From Porphyra umbilicalis (taxonomy: Eukaryota; Rhodophyta; Bangiophyceae; Bangiales; Bangiaceae): a stretch of DNA of 64,000 nucleotides. The notes under the pieces were generated by a model that did not search any database, was not told the DNA's origin, and saw nothing but the letters and a program-made list of their open reading frames with translations. The position numbers and the translations under genes are program-made. Shown here one piece after another: positions 34,301 through 46,526 of the stretch (position 1 is the stretch's first letter; every line of letters starts with the position of its first letter). The stretch is taken from positions 1 to 64,000 of the forward strand of contig KV919126.1 in assembly GCA_002049455.2 (NCBI GenBank). Reading direction: 5' to 3'.

Positions 34301-34827
34301 GGCGGGCGTCGGCGCGGGTTCCGGATGAGGGAGGGGGGGGGGGGGGGGGGTGGGCGGCGGCAGAAAAAGGCGGGAGGAGACTCGGCAAGAAAGCGAGACG
34401 GAAAGCCGCAACAGAGGGAGAGAAGGGAAATCAAAAGAGGGACAGGCGCACGCCCTACAACGGCGGCTGGGGAGGCGCCCGGGGAGGGGGCCACGGCGGG
34501 CCAGCCGGCCCACGGTCCGCAACCCCGGCGCGACGCACGCACAATCGCCGGCGCCGCCGCGACGCGGACGCAATCGCCAAGGCCGCCACGAGTGTCCACA
34601 AGATGAAAGACCGGGGAGAGCCTTGAAAGGGCGCCGGCGACGGTAACAGGCACGAGGGGTTGGTCTGGGGGCGGCACGGCCAGCAGCAACGTCGGGGGGG
34701 ACGACACGGAGGGCGGAGGACGGACGGGCGGCGGTCAGCCCAACAACGTCGAGCGTGTCGGTCGGTTGGTCGAAGACACTGGGTGAAGATTCAGTCGCCA
34801 CTGGAAACAGTCCCCGAGCCAAGTACC

Positions 34828-34856
34828 ATCGTCTCCTTTGGACTATTTCCCATCGA
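34828..34856 (+). repeat. Left terminal inverted repeat of the transposon
   Basis: Starts ATCGTCT, contains GGACTATTT and ends CCATCGA. Pairs with 46498-46526 at 26 of 29 positions. Confidence 0.8.
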
Positions 34857-34952
34857 TCTTCCATCGACGCTGCGATTAGGCATCGAGCAGTCGAAAACCG
34901 TCGTCGATGGGACCATCGACGGTCCCATCGAAACCATAAAAACGATGGGAAC
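34848..34952. promoter_or_regulatory. Left subterminal CCATCGA motif cluster
   Basis: At least five CCATCGA or TCGATGG motifs within about 100 bases, including a palindrome with arms CGATGGGACC (34905-34914) and GGTCCCATCG (34921-34930). Likely binding sites for a transposon-encoded protein, by analogy with CACTA elements. Confidence 0.6.
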
Positions 34953-35137
34953 AGGGACCAAATCTCGGCCTGTACGGTGCCAACAGAGATTCAGCTGCCG
35001 GCTTCGCGACGGCCGCAATCCGCAGCAACGCACGTGCCGGACTGGCAGGAGCCCTTCTCATTGGATGGTGCAATGTGTACAGCGGGGCAGTCGCCACTCG
35101 AGCGGGTCTGCGGCTCCTCCGTAAGACTTGGCGTTTC

Positions 35138-35262
35138 TCCCGCTCGCCTGCGCCAAGCTCCCGCTCGCCTGCGCCAAGCCTCAGTGACGGAGACGGACGA
35201 GCCGACGGCGGTCACCGACGTCGGCGCCGGACAAGCCGTCGGCGGTCACCGACGTCGGCTCG
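35138..35262. repeat. Short tandem repeats between the left end and the transposase
   Basis: Two copies of CCCGCTCGCCTGCGCCAAGC (about 35138-35178), then two copies of CGGCGGTCACCGACGTCGGC (about 35207 and 35238). The rest of 34957-36014 holds no recognisable gene. Confidence 0.6.
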
Positions 35263-36014
35263 CCGCGCGCGACGAACGCCAAGTCTCGGTGCCTCTGTCG
35301 GCGCCGCGGAGGCCGGCGCCGCCGCATGCGTGCGCTGCGACGCGGCACTCGTCCGCACCTTCCGCGCCGCCTTCGTCGCGGGGCGATGGGGGGGCACCAC
35401 AGCTCTCGCGTCGTCCACTCCCCGCCCCGTCGGCACCCACCGCCCCCGCGCCCCCCCTCTGCGCTTCGCCGCCGACACGCGCCCCCCCCCACCACCAGGC
35501 CGAGGACACCGACTGGCGCCCCGCCCCACTCCCCCGGCACCACGGGCGCCGACGCCCACCCGTCGGCGACGTGAGGGTGCTTGGGCGCCGACGATCTCCT
35601 CTTCCACGCCGTGGAGAAGAGTCAATTCGACTAGAACCCCGTCGCGGCGGCGGCGACGGGATCCCTCTGCACCCCTTCTGGTGGCCACGGCGGGCTTGGA
35701 GGTGCCGTGGCGGGAGGGGGCGCCCTAGCCTGACGTCGCCGCCGCGACCGCCGCCGCCGACGTCCAAACGTGCGTCTTGGAGACGCCTTTGGCATCCACC
35801 ACGCCACCATCTACCACGTTTCCTGCGCGTACGCGGCAAGGTGGGCAGTGGGTTCGGTCGAGTCGTTAGCTGCAGGCTGTTTGTAGCTTACCGCCGAGGC
35901 CGAGCACGGGCCTAGGCTGCCCGACGGTTGCAACATGTTGAAATCAATCACCACAGGCCCACCTTCACCGCACCTACCTAATCTCGGCACCGCTACTACC
36001 TCCTCCACACGTCT

Positions 36015-39000
36015 TCACGCCCACGGATAGAACTCGTTGACGAAGTACCGCATCGCGCGACGGTCGTCCGCTGGGGACCGGTAGCCAGCTGGAGCAGCCC
36101 CTAATCCCTTCCTGGACGCCAGGTTCTGGAAGTCGGGGACGACATGGAGAAGCCGCCGCACTTGGCTGAGCGGCACAGCCCGTATCAAGCTCCCGCCGGT
36201 AGCAGACAGGGCCCACTTGAGCCTGCTGCAATCCCTTTCCCCAAAGGGACACCCAGGTACCGCATCCACCACGTCCATGTCGCAGACGACAGCAAAGTCA
36301 TCGTCCTTGCATCGAATGATGGCGCGAACCTCCCCGACGTGCACCTCGTCCGGGATGCGGCCCGCACAGGAGCTGTCGCCGTCGCTATCGCCACTGCTGG
36401 AGCTTTTCCCGGTGCGACCACCGTGAGCCCCTACCGGCCCACTGTGAACAGAAAAGAGGATGGCGTCGTACCAGGACCTCTCGTCTCGGAATTGCGGTGA
36501 GGCCCGTAGCAGCTGCTTGTGCTTTGTACCGCAGTCGAACTCTGCCGTGAACTCCACCGTGGAGAGAACAGGCACTCTGCGTGTCGACGGCAACTTGAAG
36601 AGAGTGCTCAGTTCCGAGAGCCCGGGCCGCTGTGACAGCACGCCAATGGTGTGCCGCGTCAGGTAGTCCGCGGATCTCCTCCTGGGAGTGTCCGTAGATG
36701 CCCCTGAGGCTGGTGCTATCCCCCCACTAGCAGCGTGTCCGACTCTGCCGCCAGCAGCAGTTGTCTGGTCGCGGCTTGCTTGACGTTTAGAGCCGTCACC
36801 AGCGGCATCAGGGGCCCCCCCATCGCCGGAATCAACGGCCGAGCTGCCACGTCTGGCGCTCAAGGAACGACGGTCAGGCAGTGGTGGCACTAGCGGGAGT
36901 GTGCGCCGGGCATAGGCGTCAGCGACGTCGTTGCGGCGCCCAATCTCTCGAGCGCCTTGGGCCTGACGCACTAGCTGTCCGGTGAACGTGTCGATCGCCA
37001 TATTGGTGCGGCGGTAGAACTTCTTGTCCAACTTGTGGGCCGCCTCGTTAGCGCTCGTGTTGCCGTGACGCAGATGACCGTGGTAGCGGATCGAGTCCAA
37101 CGTGTGTGCCAAAAGCTTGTGCACCTTACTCGTGTGCACGTAACCAAGAATGGGTGACATGATGTTGAGCACAAAGTTGGACGCTTTCTCCTGGATGGCC
37201 TTCCCCTCCTCCAACGACATCGGTGCGGGGGTAGCGGAGGTTGTCCACCCGGCAATTTGGGCGTAGAGCTCGGCATACTCTGCGAACATGATTGTGACGG
37301 CGTCCTCAATGGGCGTCTCGCCGAAAGCGGCTCGATACGCGCCCCAGTCAAACTTGAAGCCCGTGGGGAGGTCCTCATCATCGTCCGGATCCATACCACC
37401 AAAGATGCCCCCGCCATTGCTGCCACCGCCGGCCGACTTCACCGCGGGTCTCTTGGCGCGCTTCGCTGTTTGGCCGCGTGCGGGGGCTCCGTTACCACCA
37501 GACGCGGCATTGCGAGCTGCTGGTCGGGCACGGCCAGCTGCAGTATCCTTGTTCGCACCGGTTTTGTCTTTCCTTGGGCGAGGCCGGCCGCGTCCGAAGA
37601 TGCCAGCCACTGCGTACGCTAGTACAAAGACCCCGGCTCGTTGGTCTGCCCCAGTGAATGTTGCCTGTTTGTCCCCCTCTGGAACAATGTACCTGCAGAG
37701 GTTCCGGGCGCGTGCAATGCAGACATATGGAGAATAGCATCAGACCAGCGTGGTGCACAATAAGGGGACGATGTCGCCATCCATGTCAGATAACTGCACG
37801 CGTCGCGGTTTCATACATCCAAAAAGAGAACATGGCACAACGCCTGCCCACCGCGCGCGGGGCGCCGCAAGCACATGGTGCAAAACGGCCACCAAGCGTC
37901 CCTATAAAGCAGGAGAACGATGCAAGCATACCCCGGCGGTAGTCGGCTGGCTCTGCTACGCCGACCCATGAACTCGATGCGCTTGTTGGCAACCCGGAAC
38001 GTAGCCCCAATCGTCTCGCACAGCGGGTAGTAGCCTTCACATATGTATGGGAACACGCGCACAAGCCTGTGTACGAGCAGGCGCGTGACACCCAAGTCCA
38101 AAATCTGCAAGAGCAAGCGGCAGGTACCGGCCAGCCGGCAAGGGAACACGGGAGCCCAAGATGGAACTACCACACAGTTAGACCGACGTGCCACACAAAA
38201 GTTTCTAGGAGGGCCCATGGTCACCAACGTCCACCCAGCACATCCCAGACATGAACCCTTGAACGCATAGTAAGAGGCAGTATGCAACCACGCACACAAA
38301 TCTGAACACCGAACGTACGTGGAGGGCATCAAATCCGATAGACTTGTACAGCATAAAAGGCGCAGTCGTCATGCCCGCCATGCCAGCGACGACAGGCACG
38401 CGGTTGTGGGCGCTGTCCATCGCCTCCAGCTCGGCGCGTCGCACGCTCTCCCGCTGGTAGCGTTTGTGCGCCGCCCCCTCCAGCTGCCGTTCGATTGTAA
38501 TCACAGCGTCGCGATCCTTGGCGTTCAGCGCGGCTGGGGCCCCAGCCTCCTCAACTCGAACGATGCAGGTTGAGCACGGGTGCCGGCAGTTGCCACCCTT
38601 AAGACACAACACGGCCTTCTCCTCGGGCTGGTCACTCATGTAGAGCAGGAGGCGGGGGAAAGCCACAAGGTTCTTTCCCTCGTGCACGTGTGCGACACCG
38701 ATGTGGCTAGCGACGACCGTTGTGCGAAAAGCCAAGTATAGGACGCGCTGAAGGAGAGCGCTGCGGCGCTCACGGCCACGACTTTCCGCCGCCGGCTCTT
38801 TCTGCTTGCGCACGAGCGGGATGTACGCAATGGGTTCCCACTCTGCGTCTCCGGTGATGACGTTGACGACGCGGACACGAAGGGGGTATAACTTGTGAGC
38901 TGATTACATCAAGAGAAACGTCGGCCAGACGCAACAGGAAACGATGGTGACGCACCGACTCAAAGACAATGTTAGGATCACCGACAACACGACGGTACTG

Positions 39001-40414
39001 TTTTGACCACAACTCAAAACGATAGCTCTTCTCCTCTCGCGTGCGCCACAGGAAACGTACCGCCAGACCACGACAGTTGGCTTGCGTCGCTGTACACGTG
39101 GAACCCGAGCACGAAACACGAGCCGTCCTTCTTCTCGGTCATGAGCTCCGTCTCATTGAGGCGGAACGCGTCCCCGTCCATCGGCGTCTCGCGGATGTTG
39201 GAGGGCGGCGCCGGGCCCGTCTCACCGCTCCATAGACGCACATCCTTACCACGCTTTAGCATGTCCAGGATCACCTCGAGGACCGGCCGGAAGAAGACCA
39301 CAAACTTCTGGCCGTCAACCACTAGGGGACACCTCAGCCACCCGGCGCCCAGCACGGCGTCGTCCACATCGTCCCGCACCGCATTCTTAAAGTCGTTGAC
39401 CGAGTTGAAAGAGTCTCGAATGGTAGCGTCGTGGCCGCCGTCAATCGGCATTCCGGGCCTAGTACGGTCCCAGGTGTCCAACAGGTCCCACAATTTCTCG
39501 ATGCCCTCGAGCGAGAGCCCGCCGCCTCCGCTCTCCAGGGCAAAACGCTGCACGGCGCGCAAGCGAAAGGAATCGAATCGACCAGGCCGCCAGCCCTTGC
39601 GCCGGTTGACTAGCGGGTCGGAGTGCTCCCAGTCCCCCTCCTCTTCGTAGAGGGCCTGCACGGCAGTAGAAACGGTCGTGTACGTGTACTCCGTCGCCGT
39701 CGACGCGTCCCCTGGATCGAGTCGGCGGCGCTTGGGTCCGCCTTCGGGGTTTGTGCCAGCGACCGCGTGGCGTGAGACTGCCAGTAGCGTCTCAATGTGT
39801 CGGCGAACACCATCACTGACGTTCTCTGGGTCAAGTGCGAATCGGGCAGCGCCACCGAGTGCGACAGGGAGACCAGTGTTGACCGAATGGTCAACCAACT
39901 TGACTCCGGCCGCAGGAGGTGCGTCAGCGTGGGAGGCACTGGCCGCCGCCGAGCCGTCCGTATTGCAGGCCGCCGTCCTTTGAATGGGGGTGGCTTGGGT
40001 GGCAACAACTGGGGTTGATGACGCCCCGTCGCCAGCGACCACCGCATCTTCAGCGCCGGGACCGCCGCCAGCAGGCAGCGCTCCCACCTCTCCGGTGCCA
40101 TCGACGGCTGTCCGGCCATCCGCGCCTCCCCCGTCTGCGCTTGTCGACGAGCCGCCGAGGTCGCCGGCCAAACGTCCGGGAGCGCCCGTATTGTCAGAGC
40201 CGGGAGTCCTCAGAGGAGGAGGTCTGCCAGCAGCCCGGCCGCGACCCCGTTCCCCGGCAAGGTTGGATGCCTGCAGGTGGCCCATTCGGTGCCACATCAG
40301 GCCGCTACGTGTGGCGCATCGCGTAAAGCACGTAGGGCAATCCAGGGCGCTTCGAGTGGCCGGGCGCATCGGGTCGTCCTCGGCATAGACCCGGTCGGGT
40401 GAGGGACCATCCAT
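36015..40414 (-). CDS. Plavaka-like transposase, four exons, 1261 residues
   Basis: Exons are 40414-39061, 38899-38319, 38104-37932 and 37692-36015. All three introns (161, 214 and 239 bases) are GT-AG and all phases agree, giving 1262 codons with one terminal stop. Residues 26-46 form a C2H2 finger (CPTCFTRCATRS..MWHRMGH), common at the N-terminus of Plavaka transposases. Core marks: RDDVDDAVLGAGW, FFRPVLEVILDML, VYSDASQLSWSGAHKLYP spanning the first splice (Asp443), FPRLLLYMSDQPEE (Asp541), a CRHPCSTC zinc ribbon (Cys556, 560, 563), FDALHILDLGVTR spanning the second splice, and the C-terminal KVHKLLAHTLDSIRYHG (892 onward) followed by SANEAAHKLDKKFYRRTN. The last resembles the HK..TN block of Plavaka/KDZ enzymes. 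The DDE assignment of Asp443 and Asp541 is inference. The last 280 residues are partly low complexity. Confidence 0.8.
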
Positions 40415-42504
40415 GGTCGCTCAGCCGAGCGATATACTCGCCGGGGAGCGTCGACGAAGGGCGACCGGCGGCGACGGCTGGCGTCGGGCGACGGTGAGCG
40501 GGTCGCGTCGTCGCCCGCTGCCGAGCGGCGGCGCCGTCGGGGGGGCGGGCGCCCCCCCCCCCCCCCGACCGGGACGGGCAACCAGATGCCGCCGCCGGTG
40601 GAGCCGCTGTAGCGAGCGACGGTCGGGCAAGCGGCACCTCCCCCCCCCCCCTGAGGACTTAACGTCCTGTACGCTCCCCTACCTCGCCACCCTCCACGAC
40701 GGCGGCGCCGCGGGCGTGCGGCGGCGCGCGGTCACGGCCAAATTCCGCACCCACCTCCGTCGCGTCGAGGACGCTGCCGACGCGAGGCACGAGGACGACG
40801 ATTTGGGCGCGCCCCCGCCAGGAGAAGGGGGCGGGGGCGACCACGCCGGGGGGGCAGGGCTGTTCCCGGCGCCCCTGCCGCCGCCGCCAACGGGTGGGGG
40901 GCCGGCGGCCGTGACACGTCTCCGCCGGGGGGAGGGCACGGGAGTGGAGCAACGCCGCAGGGACATTTGTAGTGCCTCCAGCCGCGCATAGGTGGCACCA
41001 CATCTGCAGGATATGAATCGGCGCAGTGCGACAGGCGGGCAGCTAGAGGCGGTTCCTGAGAGGGAAAAGATCGGATGGGCCAAGTCAGAAGGCAGGGCTG
41101 AACGCGATCCTATCACAGCCACCCGCGGTAACCAAACACGGACCCCACTCCTCCACGGCTCATGCAGTCAGGGGGGGAGAGGGGGTGCGTGCCCCCTCAA
41201 GGAGACACGCACCCCGCTCCTCCGCAGCGCAGGAGACATGATGTCTGCTGTCTCCTCCTTAGTGTTCGATACCAAACGTGCAGGCAGCTGTCGGCTAGAG
41301 ACGGAAGTGGGACTTCTCACAGCTGATGGAGACAGGCGAAGCTCGGCAAACGCCAAAGCGACGTTTGGAAGTTGCTTGACGCGTCTGACACGAAGTACCT
41401 CGGATGAGAACGGACTCCTTTGCGAACTCCACCACACAGTCCTCGTCAGAAACAGTGTATGAACAAAGCCCCCCTCCTGTATCCATATGTGCGAACAATA
41501 CACTGTGCCAGTATGCGATGAGCAGCTTCCCGCTATTGAAACCTGTAATCACGGGGGGGCTACCAACTGTCAGTGGCAGAATATTTTAACACAGTTTTCT
41601 CAGCTTCAATGTAATGAGTCGAGTGATTTTGATCTCCTGGTCGGTTGCTGGTAACCTCAACGGCCCCGTCGTCGTTCTTGCAGCTCGTCACTGCTGTCGA
41701 CTCAACGGGCCAAGACCGTGTCTAAGCGCACAGGAGACCATGCTGTGGCTGCCGCCAACTAGGACCTGACGGCTGAGTGTCATGGTGCCCCTCGCCATGG
41801 ATCCCTTTCACCGCCGATAGTTGACTTGTGTTTGCAGAGAGTCACCCGATAACTGGTCGTGTCCGAGGTTGTCGACACCTGGGGCTCGCCACTTTTTGGC
41901 GTGTCGACACAGTCTCTTGCACCTCGGTCGTGCGAGCTGACGCTGACGGACAGACACGCCGTGTCTAGCGAGTAATACTGACGCTTGGCGATCCGATACC
42001 TCAAGGCCTTTGACCAGAAACGGGTCATTCGCATGATGTGTGTTCATTGCGCGCGCGAGGGGTTTCTTTCATGGCCCGCTCATCTGCGGCCGTTATGTTT
42101 CCGCCCGCTTGCTGACTGACCTGCTCCTCGACCGCCGCGGCGGAGCTCGCTCACTCGTTCTCTGTATGCTGTGCTTGAGATTGGCATGTTGAGCTCGCAT
42201 CATTTGGCGCCCTTTCCCGGCGTGATCTCCTAGCCGAGCACGGCTTCACCCCCGCCCTTTCGCACTGTACGTTTGTGCCCGAGGGGCAGGCGCCGGACGT
42301 GAGCGCCGTCTGCCTCTCAGTACCTGTGTAGCTTGTCCGCGGTAGTGTGCGCGCCCCACATAAGAAGCCGGGCGACCGCGACCGCGCAGCACATCTCACA
42401 TTGCCTCAAGCCGCCAACACTTGCTCCCCGCGTGTGCCCCCCCCCCTCGTCGCTCCTGGTGTCCTTCCACTCCTGATTCCCCACGTGCCTCGGCTGGTGC
42501 CACC
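40415..42504. other. Internal non-coding region of the transposon, divergent promoters
   Basis: About 2.1 kb between the divergently transcribed transposase and companion gene. Contains an inverted repeat (GGGGTGCGTG near 41184, CACGCACCCC near 41206) and a lower-GC stretch at 41230-42050. No gene recognised. Confidence 0.5.
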
Positions 42505-45500
42505 ATGACGGGCCGCGGAGGCAGAGGTGGCACGCGACCGCTCATCGGCGGGGCGCCTGGACGGATGGCGAGCGCCGCAATGACCGCACGCGGGGGTGCT
42601 GCGTCGGCGGCGTCTACAGAGCAAGACCAACGCAATGAGGATGGGGCTCACGCCGCCGCTCACCGTGCCGCTCCTGTCTATGCCGCAGCCCCCGTCGTCC
42701 CACACGTTGCTGCAGATGCCGCCCCCCCGGGCGCGCCGCAATTTCCGACCTCCACCGCGCCCCCTTTGGCGACGACGGGTGGTGCTTTTCTGGGCAATGA
42801 CGGGTCCCAGATGTTGCCGATGGTCGAGTTTTCGGCACCCCCCCGCCGCCTCTTTTCGACACGTCGTTCTTCCCCTTCTCTCCGTCAATGGCGGCGGCCG
42901 CGGGAATGCCTCCATCGATGGGCTTCTACGGCACTCCCAACATGCCGATGATGCCCGGCATGCATGGTTACAGCTCCCCCTTTCCGCGGCCGCCTGCTCC
43001 ATTTTCCGGTATGCCCATGGCGATGCCACCGATGCAGCCGACTGGGGACTTTTCTCAGCAGCTGGCGGTCGGCTCCTCTGCCGCAATGCCATCGAGCCTC
43101 AACCCGATTTACGGCGGCAACACGGCGGCGGCCGCCGCAGTAGCGGGCGTGCCGACAGGGACCGCGACAGCGGCTACGGCTGCGCCGACGGGGTCCGCGA
43201 CGGCAACGGCGGGCGAGCAGACAGGGACCACGACGGCGGCGGCGGGCGTGCCGATAGGGACCGCGACGGCGGCGGCGGCCACGCCGACGGGGTCAGCGAC
43301 GGCGGCGGCGGCCACGCCGACGGGGTCAGCGACGGCGGCGGCGGGCGTGCCGACAGGGACCGCGACGGTGGCTACGGCCGCGCCGACGGGGTCCGCCACT
43401 GCGGCGGTGGCCGCGCCCATGGGGAGCGCGCCGGTGCTGGCGGCCGGGTACGGCCAGGTCTCGATGGCGCCGCTGCTGGTGCCTGGAACGGCGACTGGGA
43501 CAGCCGTTGCCCGAGTCAGCGACGATTCCACTGCGCCGAGCGCGTCAGTGGCGGCGTTTGGGACGCTGGCGCCTGCCGCGTCGTCCGAGGCGGTTCGCGG
43601 GGGGACCGGGACCGGAGCCGGTTCTAGCGTTGGGCCATCTTCGATCACTCCGCCAACGACGTCTCCCCTTCGCGGAGTCGCATCCCGTCGTACACAGCTG
43701 CTCACATCTCCGACGACGCCATCCACTTTGGCCCGGCCATCGACCCCGCCGGCTCTGGTGCGAGCGGGGCGCCGCACTGGCCCTCCTCGTGCTCGTATCA
43801 CGTCGGCTCCTGCGACAGCTTCACTGACCCCGACTGTGGCTGCACCCATGGCTCCCACCTCGCGCGTGGCAAACCCGTCTGCCCCGTCTCGACGCGCACC
43901 CCGCGGCCGAGCATCCGACAGCGCCTCCGGCGGCGGCTCCGCCACCACTCCGGCGGTCGCTCGTCGTGCACCCCGAGGCGGTGCTTCTGCGGCCTCCTCG
44001 GGCACCCTTGGGGGGGACACGGCTGGCTCAGTGGCCACGGCCACTCTGCCCGGTGCGACCGCTGCCGCTCCGCTTGCGGGGGGGCACCTCCCAGCGATAA
44101 ACGCGGACGCGGCCGTGGAAGGTGTCGCGGGGGCGGAGATAATGCGCGTGCTGTCGGGCATGAACAAGATGGTGGGCACGCTGGCCGACGCCGTCCAGTC
44201 CATCGGCAACAAGGTCCAGACGCAAGGCCTGGCCATGCAGAACCTGGGCGTTCAGGTTAGCCGCATTAAGGACGCGCCGCCGATGACGGTGCCGGCACCC
44301 TTGCGGCGTCTCTTCCGGGGTTTTGTGGACACGGACGGAGAGTACTCGGAGGACTCGGAGCTGAAGGAGATCTGCGGGGTGACGTTCACGGGCGGTGCGC
44401 CGCTGCTCGCGGATGCCCACACTCGCTTGGCTGCCATGGGCAAGGTGGTTTCTCCGAAGCAGAAAGGCACCCTCAAGATGCTGTCCATCCGCCGACGCGT
44501 CAAGTCACGCTTCTTTGGCCATGTCGGCGGGGCGACTATCACCAACGACGTGATTCCCGACACGGATGCCGATTGGGAGATGCTGATGGAGGAGACGATG
44601 TCTGACCTCGACATCGACGCCCCCGAGGCGTATGACTTTCTCACGTCCGACATCTCGTCGCCCGCCAAGCGCAAGCGCGCGGCACGGTCGAAGGGCAAGG
44701 GCAAGGCGGTAGGAAAGGGCAAGGGGAAGGCTCGGCGTAAGTCCAAGTCGATGTGCGCGCGCGATGGTCCAAACTCGGGCTCCGACTCGTGCTCCGGCTC
44801 GGGCTCAAGCTCATGCCCCGACGATGAGGTCGGCGCGACCAAGAAGGTTGGGGTGGCCACGGCCTCCGATGAAGCAGAGCAGTCGGGCGGCTCGAAGGGG
44901 CATCCGATCATCCGGGCTTACCAGCCCATGACCCAGTCGATCTCTCATGTGCTGGAGGCCATCAAGAAGCGCATCGTACCGGTCTGGTTTGTGACGGTGG
45001 GGTCCAGCGTCAAAACCATGGGGCAAGAGGCGGCGACAACCTGGTTTGAGAACATGAACAAGCTACCCGATGACGAGGACGAGATCACGGAGGAGCAGCG
45101 CAACGCGCCCGTGCGGCCGCGCTTCATTTGCTCGGACGACGGGCACGACGGGATTTTGGCGGCCGTGAAGGAGATGTTCGTGCACCTCGGCGTGGGAGAC
45201 CGCATCCGCATGCCTGTGGGTCTGGGCAACAAGGAGACCGCGTACACGACGACGGGACACATCGCCCTCGCTGCCACCTTTGTACGCGCCGAGCTCGAAC
45301 AGATTGCTGCTGGCGTCCGACGCAAGCGCCGCGGTAAGGACAACGGCTGGTACGACCGCTGGCGCTGGGAGGTAATCACGGTGCACCCGCTGATGCCCAC
45401 AACGACAGAGCCGTGGCGCGGCTTCGTTATCTCCGACGCCAACTCGCCGACACGCTGCGACTTTGACCACCCGCCGGTGCCGGTCAATTCCATACGCACA

Positions 45501-45701
45501 CGTACGGTTCGAGCCCGACCCGCCCCGACCAACACTACCGAGAGGACCAAGGAGGTGGTCACCGCCGGTAGTGCCCAGGGGCACGCTCCTGCGGTGAGCC
45601 CCTCGACGACAGGCGCTGCAGCGGCGGTGGGCGCGACCGAGGTAGCCGAAGCGACGGGGACGGGCGCGAGCGACGACATGGCCGGCGACGCGACCGTCTA
45701 A
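42505..45701 (+). CDS. Transposon companion protein, unknown family
   Basis: About 1060 residues. The ATG at 42505 opens a disordered N-terminus (MTGRGGRGGTRPL...MVEFSAPPPP). At a seven-C run near 42838-42844 the frame passes into the long frame that itself contains an ATG at 42888 and runs to the stop at 45699-45701. Counting from 42888: Met/Pro-rich residues 1-85; nine 11-residue repeats (TGTATAAA-type) 87-185; Pro/Thr/Ala-rich sequence; a predicted coiled coil about 417-465 (LSGMNKMVGTLADAVQSIG); a basic nuclear-localisation-like stretch KGKGKAVGKGKGKARRKSKS about 603-622; and a folded-looking C-terminal domain about 670-875 (MTQSISHVLEAIKKRIVPVW, DNGWYDRWRWEVITVHPLMP). I recognise no family. 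Location inside the inverted repeats suggests a TNPA-like DNA-binding partner of the transposase; that role is inference. Confidence 0.65.
43146..43442 (+). repeat. 33-bp minisatellite in the companion gene, nine units
   Basis: Each unit encodes 11 residues alternating between GVPTGTATAAT and ATPTGSATAAA types. Reading frame is preserved across all nine. Confidence 0.85.
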
Positions 45702-46497
45702 GTCGAGCAAAGGCACCCTGGAAGCTGCCTGTGACCTAAACGGTGGCAGTGAGGACGCTGGTGCCTCGAGAATTCTCGGTAAGAGACCCTTTGAGTTGAG
45801 TGTGTCTTGAGTTGTGTGTGTTTGTGCGCGTGCTTCCCGGTTCTGGGAGCTCGCCTGTAGGGTGCGCCTTTGGCGCTTCCCTCGTTTTCTCGCTCTGTGG
45901 CGAATCATTGCTCTCTTGTATGGGTGCGCGGTTGCTTGTACGCGCTTGATGCTTGATGTTTACGCATGTTCGAGGCCGATGCATGATGCGCCACTGTGAG
46001 GGTGTGTGTGTTCGTGCTGGTGTGCTTGTTCGCCTCTTGAGGCAGTTTGTTGGGGCGTGTGGGGAGGTGCGGCCTACCCGTCTTCATGTGCTTCCTTGGT
46101 CTTTTTGTTTCTGTTGTGTTCATGACGTGTCTTGCCGGCCGGTGGTCGGTGGCTGATGGGCTGCGGAGTGCGCGTACGCTTCCGAAGGAAGCGTGCACGC
46201 CGTCCTGCTCCCGGACCGACGCCCCAGCGCCCGGCCCCGTGGCACCCCCAGCAGCCCCGGCCACTGTCAAACAGCGCCCTACCGCAGGCCAGAACCCCCG
46301 GATCTGGAGCGGCCGGCGAGCGGTACAGCGCATCCCCCGCCGACGTATCTCAGACACACCCTTGTAGATTCGCCCCACGAATGCGTCCAGATTCGGTCCT
46401 CTTCTCGATGGGGAAAGCTCCATCGAGAAAGTTTCCATCGATGTCCCATCTAGGTCCATCGAACTGTTCCCATCGAGGACCCATCGGAAATCGGCCT
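45702..46497. other. Transposon 3' flank of the companion gene
   Basis: T/G-rich sequence after the companion stop, then GC-rich sequence up to the right subterminal cluster. No gene recognised. Confidence 0.45.
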
Positions 46498-46505
46498 TCG
46501 ATGGA
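46404..46505. promoter_or_regulatory. Right subterminal CCATCGA motif cluster
   Basis: About six CCATCGA/TCGATGG motifs in about 100 bases, mirroring the left end. Confidence 0.6.
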
Positions 46506-46526
46506 AAATAGTCCTAAGCAGACGAT
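46498..46526 (-). repeat. Right terminal inverted repeat of the transposon
   Basis: Inverted partner of 34828-34856; outer edge ends GACGAT on the plus strand. Confidence 0.8.

Larger units (their letters stand above)
34828..46526. mobile_element. 11.7-kb Plavaka-like (CACTA-type) DNA transposon
   Basis: Bounded by 29-base inverted repeats at 34828-34856 and 46498-46526 that match at 26 positions and share ATCGTCT at the outer edge and CCATCGA at the inner edge. Just inside each end, CCATCGA/TCGATGG motifs are clustered, like the subterminal transposase-binding arrays of CACTA elements. Internally it carries a complete four-exon Plavaka-like transposase gene on the minus strand and a divergent companion gene on the plus strand. 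The true termini could lie slightly further out: GGTTGGTCG occurs in inverted orientation at 34764 and 46596. I could not identify a target-site duplication. The transposase exons join in phase without internal stops, so the element may be recent. Confidence 0.8.

Noticed and set aside
34828-46526. Interpreting the large element as a Polinton or other capsid-bearing element
   Set aside because: No polymerase, packaging ATPase, protease or capsid gene; the transposase and subterminal motifs fit a plain DNA transposon.
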